From an uncultured bacterium (GTDB lineage Bacteria > Patescibacteriota > Gracilibacteria > Absconditabacterales > Absconditicoccaceae): DNA of 45,192 nt. The stretch's first letter is position 1, and the number at the start of each line of letters is the position of its first letter. This document shows positions 1-9,804 of this stretch, one piece after another. The DNA lies in contig CAMOEC010000004.1 in NCBI GenBank assembly GCA_946611795.1, forward strand, positions 1 to 45,192, written 5' to 3'. The translations under genes were made by a program, and so were the position numbers. The notes beneath the pieces are model-generated. The model worked only from the letters and a program-made list of their open reading frames with translations, did no database searches and was not told the DNA's origin.

Positions 1-1
1 A

Positions 2-631
2 AAAATTCTTCATAACCTGTGAATTGACTTTATTAAACTTACAGACCAAGAATATTGTTGTTGATCTCCTGTTCTTAGAGCATGATTAAGAGAGGATTTT
101 GAGGAAATTAAACAAAAGAATATTCAGATTTTTAAGGAACATGCAGTATGACTTATTATTACCAATTGTCCTGCTTGTTATAATATGTTAAAGTATCAAT
201 ATAAGCTTGAAGAAGAGCATTGAATTAAAGTTGAACATATAACTCAGACATTAAAGAGATATGAGAATAAAATTAAGGCTCATAATGAAAATTGAGAAAT
301 AACTTATCATGATCCATGTCATCTATGAAGACATTCAGGTGTTTATGAAGAACCAAGAGATATCATTAAGAAATACTGATATAAGATAAATGAACTTAAA
401 AATAATAGAGAGAATTCTATGTGTTGCTGATGAGGTTGAGGTTTAGTTAATAATAACCCAGAATTATCTGAAAAAATATGTAATCAAGTATTATCTGAAG
501 TAGGGGAGTGAAATACAATGACTTCTCCTTGCCCTATGTGTTATTTTCAATTTAGAAAGTATGCTTGAGATAAAAATATTAAGGTTAAAGAATTCTCTGA
601 AATTGTTTTAGAAAAGGTAGAAAATAAATAA
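2..631 (+). CDS. CCG-domain Fe-S oxidoreductase subunit (GlcF/HdrB-like), 5' truncated by window
   Basis: The reading frame is open from the window edge to TAA at 629-631, with TGA read as Gly. Two cysteine-rich CCG modules are visible: YCCG followed by NCPACYN, then HDPCHLGR, MCCGGGGG and SPCPMCYF. This tandem arrangement is that of GlcF, LutA and HdrB-type subunits, which bind an unusual Fe-S cluster and pass electrons between a flavoprotein and an acceptor. The first module is cut by the window edge, so its beginning is missing. Its stop overlaps the next start (TAATG), and the GlcD-like flavoprotein follows, which implies a three-subunit 2-hydroxyacid (lactate or glycolate) dehydrogenase. 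Family is confident; substrate is not determined. Confidence 0.85.
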
Positions 632-1011
632 TGGCTGATAGAGTAGTAAGAAATCCAAATGCTATATGTACTCATTGTTGATTATGTAGAAATGTTTGTC
701 CTGCATATAAGGTTTTACAGGATGAAATAGTTTCTCCAAGAGGTAAAAACATCGCAATATACTCATTTATAGATAATAAAATCCAGATCGACTGAAAATA
801 TTTCTATGAATATTGTAATGGATGTGAGGCTTGTTTGGCAGTTTGTCCTGTTAAACGGTGATTTGATGCTATAAGAGCAAGAGAACAGATAGTAAAAAAT
901 TGATTCAAATCTAAGGCGAACGAAGAAATGCTTGAAAATATAAGGAAGCGAAGAAATCCTTTTTGAGAAGTTCAGCAATGAAAAACTCCTGATAAATTAT
1001 ACTGTTGTTAA
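631..1011 (+). CDS. 2x[4Fe-4S] ferredoxin-type subunit of FAD/Fe-S oxidase
   Basis: A 126-aa protein with two ferredoxin motifs: CTHCGLCRNVCP at residues 13-24 and CNGCEACLAVCP about 50 residues later, enough cysteines for two [4Fe-4S] clusters. The N-terminal half of GlcF/LldF-type proteins carries these motifs fused to the CCG modules; here they are on a separate polypeptide encoded after the CCG subunit. The start overlaps the preceding stop by one base, indicating translational coupling. The protein probably carries electrons between the flavoprotein at 1038 and the CCG subunit. TGA encodes Gly inside the first motif. Confidence 0.85.
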
Positions 1012-1037
1012 TTTTTTAGTGATTTGTTAATTAAAAT

Positions 1038-2189
1038 ATGAAGAGTTATTCTGATAATATCCATAACTTAATCTATAATGTTGATGCATCACATCTTTTT
1101 TCTAATGAAGAAGTTGAAGTTTTTATTCCTGAAACTAAATCAGAAGTAAAAGATATTGTAGAGAAAGCTATTAAAGAAAATAAGAAAGTAATTTGTAGAT
1201 GAGGATGAACTAATCTTGTTTGAAATTGTTTACCATTAAAAGATTCAGTTATTATTGATACCTCAAAACTAAATGCAATTATAGAAAGATGAGATGATTA
1301 TGTGGTTGTTGAACCTTGAATAAACTTAGATATTCTAAATAGAGAGCTTTCTGTAGATAATCATTTCTTCCCAGTTGTTTTATGATCTCATGCTTGAGCT
1401 TTAATATGATGAATGATAGCTACAAATTGAGCATGAATGAGAGCTATTAAATACTGAAAGATGGAGGATTGGGTAGAGGAGTTAGAGGTATTAGTAGTTA
1501 ATAAAGATAAGAAAGTTGAGATTATAAGGCTTATATGAGATGAGTGTAAGGATTTCTTATGATCTGAATGAGAGTTATGAATTGTGCTAGAAGCAAAATT
1601 AAAAATAATAAAAAGACCTGATTCAAAGAGTATCCAAATTAAAATGTTTGAAGACCTTTCAGAAAGTCTATCATTTGTTAAAGAAGTTAAAAGTTCGAAT
1701 AACCAAAATCTTTCTGCTTTAGAAATAATTAATCCAGTTACGGCTGAATTAATTGAAGGTAAAAAGCTCTATTATGTATTAGTAGAGTATGAAGACTCCT
1801 CTACTTGAACTATTAGAGATGAGAAACAAATTAAAGAAGCTTGGTCAAAAAGAGATGCTTGTTATGCTGTTTGTGTTAATGCTTGATATGATCAGATAGA
1901 AGATCCAATGATTCCAGATGATAAATTTGAAGAATTCTTTAAATGGTTTGAAGATAAGAATTTACCTGTCTTTTGACATATAGGTATTTGAGTTCTTCAT
2001 CCTCATTTTAAAGAGTGACAAGAAGATTTAATTGAAGAAATGTATAAATTAGTTCAGAAATTATGATGAGAAGTTTCTTGAGAACACTGAATAGGTAGAA
2101 AGAAACAAAGTTATGTATCAGAAGAATATGTTAATGAGGTTAAAAAGTTAAAAGATAAGCGAGATAGCAATAATGTATTCTGATATTAA
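1038..2189 (+). CDS. FAD-linked oxidase, GlcD / D-lactate dehydrogenase-like
   Basis: 383 aa. The N-terminal FAD-binding (PCMH-type) half has CRGGGTNLVGN and then GSHAGALIGGMIATNGAG followed by KYGKMEDWV, the usual FAD-contact segments of GlcD/D-LDH flavoproteins. The C-terminal half ends with GHIGIGVLHPHF and GEHGIGRKK, diagnostic of the FAD-oxidase C-terminal domain. The family oxidises 2-hydroxyacids such as glycolate or D-lactate. It is the last gene of the cluster with the two Fe-S subunits, and a strong terminator follows. The protein is shorter than typical GlcD (about 480 aa) but has both domains. Which hydroxyacid is used cannot be told from sequence. Confidence 0.88.
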
Positions 2190-2273
2190 TAGATAAAATA
2201 ATCTGATTTTTTAAAACTGTGAGTAATATCACATATGTCAATCAAATCATTATTTAACTAGATAAACAACAGA

Positions 2274-2306
2274 AGACTTAAGCTAAAATGCTTAGGTCTT
2301 TTTTTG
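2274..2306 (+). terminator. Factor-independent terminator of the oxidase operon
   Basis: Inverted repeat GACTTAAGC / GCTTAGGTC around a short loop, followed by seven T. It lies about 85 bases after the GlcD-like stop. Confidence 0.8.
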
Positions 2307-2366
2307 ATTAAAATTAAAAAATAATTAAAATGATGATAGATAAAACATTTTAAAACAAAAAGATAA

Positions 2367-3059
2367 ATGAAATCAGATAGAATAAAAGCATTAAATGCTC
2401 AATTTGAAATCAATTATAATAGTTGAACTCAAGAACAAACAGATAAACATTGTAGAATAAAGCAATGAAATTTTCCTATAATAATTTCAGCTCCTCATGC
2501 AGTAAATCATATAAGAAATTGAGAGCTTTTAAAAGCAGATCTCCAAACTTGATGAATTGCTTTATATCTATCTGAAAAATTTAATTTATCATGTATCTAT
2601 TCGACTTCATCTCTTGTTTGAGATCCGAATTTTGATAATTATGAAAATTCTGAATATAAAAAGCTTCTCAAAGAATATATTTCAAACAATAATATTAAAC
2701 TCTTAGTAGATCTTCATTGATGTTGGTCTGAAAGAGACTTTGCTATTGAACTTTGAACTTGATGAGATACTCATAAAAACCTACTTTGAAACCAAAAGTT
2801 ATTAAGCATTATACAAGATAACTTATCATCTTCTCTAAATTCATATCTAAAACATAATCAGCAAAGTATAACACTAAATTCAATATTTCCAGCATCTAAT
2901 CCAAATACAGTATCTTCTTTCACTTCATCTCAGCTTAAAATTCCATCAATACAAATTGAGATTAATAAATCTCTAAGAGAAGAAAAAAACTTGGATCTTT
3001 TAATCCAAGCTCTTGAAAATATTATAGAACAGTTATTAGAATATTTTTCTACTAATTAA
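2367..3059 (+). CDS. N-formylglutamate amidohydrolase-like protein
   Basis: 230 aa. The N-terminal segment IISAPHAVNHIRNGELLKAD followed by TGGIALYL matches the conserved start of the N-formylglutamate amidohydrolase family, in which the His and Glu near the start help bind a catalytic metal. LLVDLHG in the middle and PSIQIEINKSLR near the end are also family positions. The family removes N-acyl groups from amino acids or cleaves poly-glutamate-type amides. No histidine-utilisation genes lie nearby, so the substrate is open. All glycines I checked are UGA-encoded, marking it as a native gene. Its 3' end overlaps the convergent MATE gene by 8 bases. Confidence 0.65.
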
Positions 3060-4521
3060 CATGTGATATAAGACTTCTATTACATACTACTTCAAATAAT
3101 TCACTTCAGAAGAAGATTTTATTTTCCTTTAATGAATTCTTCTTTTCTAATAATCTTTTACTATGCTTTCTATTCAACTTCTTAATTTCTCTACTAAGGA
3201 AGTATATAGCTAATAATAACGCTATAAAATCTGCTGTAGCTCAAGCATATAATATTCCCATTATTCAGAAAGTGTGTCCTAGAATAAAGAAAGCTGGAAT
3301 TAGAATAATAACTTGTCTTGATAATGATAAGAATGCACTATTTTTACTTTTTCAAATAGATTGGAAGAATACTCATGCTGGAATTTGAACTCACATTCAG
3401 ACACAGAAGAATAAGAAGATTCTAAATGCTAAGCAAGCAAATTCTATATATAATTCATCTCAATTTCCAAATATTCAGATAATCTTTTCAGGAATGCTTT
3501 GGAAAAGAATAAATGCAATAATACTGATGGTAACTCAAGTCTTTAGTACTAATTTTAAAGCCTCTTTTACTCTGTCATAGTTTTTAGCTCAATAGTTGTA
3601 TCATACAATTGGCTGAGAACCAACAGAAACTCAGATAATAATACTAGTTAATATCATATTAACTTTCATTACTATTCAAATAACAGTAATAGGAATTTCT
3701 GATCAGAATTTTGATAATGCTCAGTATTTTACTAATAAATTATTAGAAACTGCCATAACAGCTACAATGCTAATCTGATTAATGAAACTACTTATTCATA
3801 ATCACATAATCTTAGCTGTAGTTCAGAAATCAATATGGAATGATTTTCTTGTTAAACTAACAGTATTAAGTTTACTTACATATCAAGCATTTAAAACAAA
3901 GGTAATAAACTGACTGATAATTGTAGCATAAGCAGCTCATGCCATTCAAAGACCTAAACCAAAGATAAACCATCAGTCTAAAATAGTATTTATAACAGCT
4001 CAAGCTATCATAGAAAACATTGCGAATTTTGGATTTCAGTCTGCTCTAATGATAGAGTTTAACGTTACTCATATCATAACAAATGGTACTCATAACATGA
4101 TTATTGAACCATATGTCATGGCGTAATCTCTTAATGCGTCTGTACATCAAAAAAGATTCAAAAGCTGTGGTAAGAAAAGATATCATAACACAGCAAAAAC
4201 AACAGAAACAAGTACTGACATACTGATACCATTAGCAACTCATTTCGCAGCTTCTTCTTTCTTTTTTTCTCATAACTTTAAACTTAAATAGCTAGCAGAT
4301 CAATCTCAGAATAATAATGCAAATCAAAGGCAAACCATCATCAATGGAAATACGATATTTGTTGCTCCATTTGCTAGATAATCAACACCTCTTCAGATAA
4401 AAATCTGATCTACAATATTATATAATGCATTAACAATAAAGGAAATTATACAAGGGATAGAAAATTTTAATAGCAATTTAGAAACCTTCTCCTTTCATAA
4501 AAAAGCTCAACCATCTTTCAT
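3052..4521 (-). CDS. MATE-family multidrug/metabolite exporter
   Basis: 489 aa, about 12 membrane segments. Typical MATE features are present: an N-terminal FSIPCIISFIVNALYNIVDQI segment, the mid-protein GNPKFAMFSMIAGAVINTIL region, and VGSQPIVGYNYGAKNYDRV after the sixth helix, the hallmark repeated at the start of the second half. MATE proteins export cationic compounds in exchange for Na+ or H+. It lies downstream of dtd on the same strand, about 80 bases apart, so the two may be cotranscribed. Family assignment is firm; substrate unknown. Confidence 0.9.
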
Positions 4522-4602
4522 AATTTTTTCTTACATCATTTCATAAAAAAACTCAAGCTGTAAACTTATATGAAAATGGCTTATGAATACAATATGTAAT
4601 TT

Positions 4603-5052
4603 CTAATAATCAAGAACATAGTTCAGAGGTCAGATATTGGTGCTATTAACTATCATATCTGCTCAAAATTCTCAGGTTTTTAACCTCCATCAATGTTCAA
4701 CCGCTTTATCTATGAAGTAATTATAGATTTTTTCTGCTTCTTTATAAGGTGCTGAGTGAACAAAATCTAGCTTAGTTCCTTTTAAACTTCTTCCGTATAA
4801 TGTAAAATTAGAAATAAGTAAGACTTCTCAATGTATGTCTTCTAATGTAGTATTGATGTTTCAGTCTTCTCATGTTAAACATTTTAGAATAGGAATCTTC
4901 TTTACAATTCTAGATACTTTATCTTCATAATTATCTAGATCCTCAGTACTTATTCATAGATAAATAATAATTCATTTTCAGATTTCTCTATGAATATTTT
5001 CTTCTTTAATATCTAATATCGCTTTATCTACTTGTTGGATTACGAGTCTCAT
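4603..5052 (-). CDS. dtd: D-aminoacyl-tRNA deacylase
   Basis: 149 aa, the usual DTD length, starting MRLVIQQVDKAIL as in the family. DTD hydrolyses D-aminoacyl-tRNAs and Gly-tRNA-Ala, rejecting L-amino acids with a cross-subunit Gly-cisPro motif. Here the SQFTL motif reads SNFTL, and the Gly-Pro motif reads NIGPLN where NxGPxT is usual, so both signatures are slightly altered. The enzyme acts in translation quality control in the cytoplasm. Its clearance of misplaced glycine is notable in a genome that has reassigned UGA to Gly, although DTD is common in bacteria and no special link is shown. Confidence 0.9.
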
Positions 5053-5227
5053 AATATTGAATAATAATAAATTTACTCAATATTATTTAAGAGCTAATCA
5101 ATATCAATCAATAAAAATCTAAATTACACATTGTGATCAAATACTTTTTTCTTTATAAACTAAATGACAAACAAATAGTACTATTTACTAACTGGTAAAT
5201 TGACATAATTAAAAAGTATTAAAAAAT

Positions 5228-5255
5228 TTGCAAAATATTTTTTTTGATGTATAAT
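5228..5255 (+). promoter_or_regulatory. Promoter of the long non-coding RNA
   Basis: TTGCAA, 16 bases, TATAAT. It predicts a start near 5262, just before a stretch of about 690 bases with no usable reading frame that ends in a terminator. Confidence 0.6.
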
Positions 5256-5261
5256 AATAAC

Positions 5262-5948
5262 GTCATCAAGAAATAATAAGTAATTTCATGATGGAACTAG
5301 AGAGATCATTAATACTGTCTATGTAATGAAAAATGTACTTCATTTGCTTTGATTATTATTGCTGAATGTGCAAATCATTCTATACTATTAATTAAGAATA
5401 TCACTTAGTTAATTAATTTCTTTACTTTTATGAAGTAGGGGAGCGATAATCGAGGTTGAAATTTCTCTTAAGGTAACCTTATATGATTGAGAGCCTTTAA
5501 CTAATAAATTAAACGACTATTAGTTTAATGAGAAATCGATTCATGATATCTAATATTGGTTCTTATTATTAATTATTCCGTTTTAAAATAGTTTTAAGCA
5601 TTGCTATAGCCTTTAGCAGTTAACTTATTAGTCTATTATGAAATATTAATACAATATTAGCGATGTTATGAAAATAATGAATTTAGGCATTTTGATTTTA
5701 ATATTGTAGGTTAGAAATATCTATCTTTCCAAAAATAAGGTCTTTGGAATAATCTATCCTTCTCTTAATGAATAATTAAGATAAAAAATATTAAGATTTG
5801 CTATCTTGTGTTAATCAAAAATTTAGGGTAGCCTAATGATACATAAGATACTATATTTGTTAATAGCTTATATAGCAGTCATAGGGCATCTACATAGACT
5901 TAATCTCTATGGGATTTGAAGTGGATATTAGTTCACTTCTTTTTTTTA
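5262..5948 (+). ncRNA. Candidate large structured non-coding RNA, class unknown
   Basis: The 900 bases between dtd and the flippase hold no open frame of useful length under code 11 or code 25. The segment begins after a good promoter and ends at a T-tailed hairpin. Local hairpins can be read by eye: CATCA/TGATG near 5263-5295, ATTTGC/GCAAAT near 5343-5373, AACTAATA/TATTAGTT near 5500-5525, and CCAAA/TTTGG near 5730-5750. It is locally less AT-biased around 5436-5480. I looked for signatures of RNase P RNA, tmRNA, SRP RNA and group I/II introns and found none. Function is unknown, and folding and conservation have not been computed. Confidence 0.5.
5918..5948 (+). terminator. Terminator of the long RNA, possibly bidirectional
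   Basis: GAAGTG / CACTTC hairpin followed by nine T. The convergent flippase gene ends 11 bases further on, so it may serve both. Confidence 0.75.
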
Positions 5949-5958
5949 ATTTGAAAAA

Positions 5959-7491
5959 TTATTTTCTTATATTATCAATTTCAGACTTTAATCTTTTTAG
6001 AATATTGAAATTACATGCTCCTACAATAAGATAGAAAACTACTCATATTAAACAAATATCAACTACCATAAGCCATCTATTTCAATCTACATCAATAATA
6101 GAACTTTTTCAATAATAGATTCATAATCAGAGGATAATAAAGAGTATAATATTCTTTATGATGAACTTATAATTAAATGTTAAGCTAAATTTCTCTTTTT
6201 TTAATAGATATAATGATAATCACCAAGTATAAATGGTACTTAATCAGAATGCGATTCAAGCTCAATAAATACCTATGGTATTAATCAAAATATAAGAGGA
6301 AATTATAGTAAGTAAACAAGCAATTCAAGTAATATAAACTCTTTCTCTTACTTTTCACATTCAAGCTAATACACTATAATTAAATCATCAGAGTTGACTG
6401 AATAGTAAGAATATTCAAGTAATCTCAAGTAATATTCAAGAAGTTAGATATTGTTTACCAAATAATGCTATTGAGATTTCAGGTCAAAGAGAAATTAAAA
6501 GTGTAGAAAAACTTAACAAGAGAACTGAAAAATAATTATAGAAGAACGAATAGAGGAGTCATAGTTTATAATTATCCTTTTTCTCAATTAGTTCAGATAC
6601 AACAGGGAAGATTAATCCCATTATTGGTCAAATTAAGCTTGTTCAAATATAAAACAAACTCAAAAAATTAGAATAATATCAAGCATTCTCAGCTCAAATA
6701 AAGTATAATACCATTTGCTGAATGATTTGACCAAAGAGAGTACCTATTCAAGATCATATAAAAGACCGCAAAGCATATTTAATATATTTTTTGAGTACTC
6801 CCCTATCAACCTTGAATTCTCACTGCATAATATCACTGCGATATTTTTTATAGAGAATAAATCATACTAAAATTCATACAGCTGTTCATAAAATCCAGTT
6901 TAAGCTGTACCATTCGATATTTCATCTTCATGAAAAGAAACAGAAGATAGTAAAAAGAAGAATAAACACCCATTGAATAAAAGGTATGAGTTGGGTTTCA
7001 AATGTTCTCTGAAAAGATCTAAAAATAGTTTGTAATACTTGAAAGATATTATTCAAAAAGAAATATACACAGAAGTATTTAAGTATTAAAGCAGAATGTT
7101 CACTTTGGAAATAATGTATAGCCAACCAATCACTTCAGAACCACAATCATGCGGCTATAAGAAATCATGTAGCAATTTGCACTCAAAGACTAAGCCAAAC
7201 CGTTGTCTTTATATTATTATATTCCTTTTTAAGATAGAATCTTGGTATAAAATACTGTAGACTTTCTGTTAATCCAAGATCATTATAAGTATATAAGAAG
7301 GTTACCAATGAAACTATACTATACATTACTCCAAAATCAGCAACAGAGACTTCTGGTGAATTGGATATAAATAGCCTAACAAAGTATCATAATGGTGCTG
7401 TTAAATATCAGAAAAAATAGAGCCAAAATCATCTTTGTATTAGCTTTTTACTAAGTGTTTCATCTGTAAGAAGATTTGTTTTTTTAGTCAT
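5959..7491 (-). CDS. Polysaccharide/oligosaccharide flippase (Wzx/MVF-like)
   Basis: 510 aa, hydrophobic throughout, with about 14 membrane segments. The layout is that of lipid-linked oligosaccharide flippases: a charged start, then FGVMYSIVSLVTFLYTYNDLG, a long loop around residues 200-240, and GSGIGTLFGQIIQQMVLYFI at the start of the second half. Such proteins translocate undecaprenyl-linked glycans for capsule, S-layer or cell-surface polymer assembly. No glycosyltransferases adjoin it, although an FkbM methyltransferase lies 3.4 kb away. It runs towards the long RNA. The subfamily cannot be settled without a search. Confidence 0.75.
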
Positions 7492-7548
7492 TTAGTTTTA
7501 TTAAATAATTGGAATTTATATTATAAATCTGCAATTAGAAAGCAACAA

Positions 7549-7577
7549 AAAAGACTCAGAATTAACTGAGTCTTTAT
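7549..7577 (-). terminator. Terminator of the pilin gene
   Basis: AAGACTCAG / CTGAGTCTT hairpin with six A on the + strand, giving a T tail on the minus strand. It lies just downstream of the pilin stop. Confidence 0.75.
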
Positions 7578-7594
7578 ATAATTAACAATAATAA

Positions 7595-8278
7595 CTAGAA
7601 CATGTAAACATATCTTAATTGTCATTTGTTTTGGTATAGACATTTTCAATCGCTACCAATTGAATTTTCGGTTCATTCTTTCATAGTTGTAGTAGATTTA
7701 CCCATTTCAGTAACAGTATCAAATTTTGTACATAATTTCCAATCTTTTAAATCGTCAGTAATTCCAATTGAACTTAAAAAGTTTGATCATCATTCAGTTT
7801 CTGTTCTAGCCATAAGAACATATCATCAATGAGTTAAAGTGTTTTTCATGACACGCATATATCAATATTGTCATGATCAAACCCAATCACCTCCAGCTGT
7901 ATCACATTCGGATTTATTACCTGGTTCTTTTTGGGTATTTCATGATTTTGTAAAACAGAATCAGTTATTTCTGTTTGGATCAGCAGGAAGAGAAGAAAGC
8001 TCAACAACTTTCATTAATTCTTCTTTAACTGTATCTGCAGTAACCATTTTATTGTCAACATCATTTTCTGTGCTACCAGACCATGGATAATCTCATCTAT
8101 TGTTATAATATGAGAGGATAGCTGAACCTAATTGTGAAAGATCAGATCTTCTGGCTGCATCTCTTGCTGATGATTGAGCACCTTGAAGTCTAGGAAGAAG
8201 TGCTGCAGATAGAATACCAATAATTACGACAACTATAAGCATTTCTACAAGCGTAAAACCTTTTTTGAAGTTTTTCAT
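7595..8278 (-). CDS. Type IV pilin-like protein
   Basis: 227 aa. The N-terminus is a textbook type III signal: a short basic leader MKNFKKG, then FTLVEMLIVVVIIGILSAAL, with prepilin-peptidase cleavage expected between Gly7 and Phe8 and Glu at mature position 5. A hydrophobic helix is followed by a globular domain containing several cysteines that may form disulfides. Type IV pili are a hallmark of Patescibacteria and serve attachment to host cells and DNA uptake. No assembly ATPase or prepilin peptidase lies in the window. Read with standard code only the first 61 residues would be seen, because the next Gly codon is UGA. Confidence 0.9.
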
Positions 8279-8554
8279 GTATAAAAAGTATAAAAATAAA
8301 AGAAAAAATTTAACTTCAATTTTTTTAGGAAAAATAAGTCTCTTTTCAAGAAGAATTAATGTTTGTAATACTAAAATCAGTTGACATAATTAATTATAAA
8401 CGACTATAATATAGCTTTATTGTAATACATGATTGAATATATATTGTTATTGTTACTGAAAATATATGAAATTAGAATTTAATTAACATTTTTGGTTTGA
8501 TTTTTTATGATAAATAATCATAGATGTGTACGTTTAGTTTTAAATCATAAATAA

Positions 8555-8998
8555 ATGCAAAACTATCAGAGAATTTTGTTGACTTGCGTAGTTATACTTT
8601 TGTGAATATTAATATATTTTGCACTATATTGTGTTGAATGATATTCTTTGTATGATGCTAATAATATACTCTATAATTGAGAATTGTTCGCTTCTTGAAA
8701 TAAGAGAAAATTATATCTCTTTTTGTTTTACCTATTATCATTTGCTTCTTTATGATTATTTACGTCTTTTATTAAGAGACAAAAGTATCTTTTGATTTTT
8801 TTCTGATTATTTATTTTGTTATTTTGATGGAAACTTCTTACGTCATGATTGACAGCTTGTGTGCGGTGATATTGTAGTTTTTATTGATATGTTGATCTAT
8901 TGATATATTTATTTATCTCATTAGCATTAGCTTTTGTGGTTTCTTTATTATGTTTATTAGCTTATTATTTTTATAAGTTTTTGAAAAAGAAAAAATAG
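8555..8998 (+). CDS. Small multi-pass membrane protein, unknown
   Basis: 147 aa with about four hydrophobic segments (near residues 8-25, 53-70, 80-95 and 115-140) and a lysine-rich C-terminus (FLKKKKK-like). Many UGA-encoded glycines mark it as native. I recognise no family. It stands alone between the divergent pilin gene and the small convergent gene at 9078. Confidence 0.55.
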
Positions 8999-9050
8999 AA
9001 AATTTGTATACCAATAAAAAACTTAGATAATAATAAAAAGCTTAGATAAT

Positions 9051-9079
9051 AACAAAAAGCTAGAGTCAAACCCTAGCTT
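9051..9079 (-). terminator. Terminator of the 61-aa gene
   Basis: AAGCTAG / CTAGCTT perfect inverted repeat followed on the minus strand by a T run. It begins immediately after the stop of the gene at 9078-9263. Confidence 0.7.
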
Positions 9080-9263
9080 AATGATGGATAATAAGATTCA
9101 TAAATAATGAATACATGATGTAAACGAATCCTACCAGCACTGAAGAATAGAATAATACGATGTAAGCAAGTGCAATACGATCTTTCTTTATCATTCTATA
9201 ACATTCAGCAATAGCCTGTAAATTTGAGCAACTAATGTGCTCTTCTTTCTCTTTATTAACCAT
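9078..9263 (-). CDS. UGA-free 61-aa membrane protein (cassette 1)
   Basis: 61 aa: a hydrophilic start, CSNLQAIAECYRMIKKDRIA, then one long hydrophobic stretch AYIVLFYSSVLVGFVYIMY. Its single glycine is GGA and no in-frame UGA occurs. On its own a gene this short could lack UGA by chance. However, it has its own promoter (TTGTTA-16-TATAAA at 9292-9319) and terminator, like the other UGA-free genes in this window. No family recognised. The opposite-strand ORF over its start is a shadow. Confidence 0.5.
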   Translation of the reverse strand: MVNKEKEEHISCSNLQAIAECYRMIKKDRIALAYIVLFYSSVLVGFVYIMYSLFMNLIIHH

Positions 9264-9291
9264 AATATTTGTTATTTTATTGTTGAACTAC

Positions 9292-9319
9292 TTTATACTT
9301 ATTATCCCTTCTATAACAA
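9292..9319 (-). promoter_or_regulatory. Promoter of the 61-aa gene
   Basis: On the minus strand, TTGTTA, 16 bases, TATAAA. It lies between the stop of the 106-aa gene and the ATG at 9263. Confidence 0.5.
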
Positions 9320-9320
9320 G

Positions 9321-9641
9321 TTATTTCTTCTTTCATTTTTTATTCTTAAGATATATTTTCACATTCTTGTGTAATATCTTTAAAGATTCAGCAAATAATC
9401 CTACTTCAAGTAATAGTAATAAAGAAACCCATGCTATTAATAGACTCTTTCATTTAGAAAACGAACTTATCACTTCATAGATACCATGTAACATAACAAA
9501 GAAGAAAAACACAGTAATAAGAAAATCAATAACAATAATTTTCGTTGTTCATTTTTTTATCTTGTTATGAATTTTGAAAGAAATTAGGCTTTTCTTTCTC
9601 TGTTGTTCTTTAAAGTTCTTTGTTTTTGTTTTTTTTACCAT
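9321..9641 (-). CDS. 106-aa membrane protein, unknown
   Basis: 106 aa, beginning with a very basic segment (MVKKTKTKNFKEQQRKK), then two hydrophobic helices (VIDFLITVFFFFVMLHGIY and LLIAWVSLLLLEVGLFA) and a lysine-rich tail. UGA-encoded glycines are present, so it is a native gene. No known family recognised. It lies upstream of and co-directional with the 61-aa UGA-free gene, which has its own promoter in the 57-base gap. Confidence 0.5.
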
Positions 9642-9804
9642 AGAGTATTACAAGCAATAAATCTATATTCTTATTGATAAGTATACATACATTAAAAAAT
9701 AAGTCAAATTCATATGCTTTATTATTCGCTATTTAATAATTTTTTTGTTGATTTTAAGCTGATATTTACTACTATACTAAAAATTTATTTTTTATAAAGC
9801 TCTT

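Noticed and set aside
5262-5948. RNase P RNA, tmRNA or group I/II intron
   Set aside because: No GAAAGUC/ACAGAA pair for RNase P, no tRNA-like ends for tmRNA, no domain V-like hairpin or intron core seen. GTAGGGGAGCG near 5436 resembles a 23S rRNA segment but the match stops after about 11 bases.
7626-8090. Two plus-strand ORFs of 68 and 83 aa
   Set aside because: They are antisense to the type IV pilin gene, which has a signal sequence and a complete frame with UGA as Gly.
9235-9480. Plus-strand ORF of 81 aa, hydrophobic
   Set aside because: It overlaps two minus-strand genes; its hydrophobicity is explained by AT-rich antisense of the membrane protein at 9321-9641.
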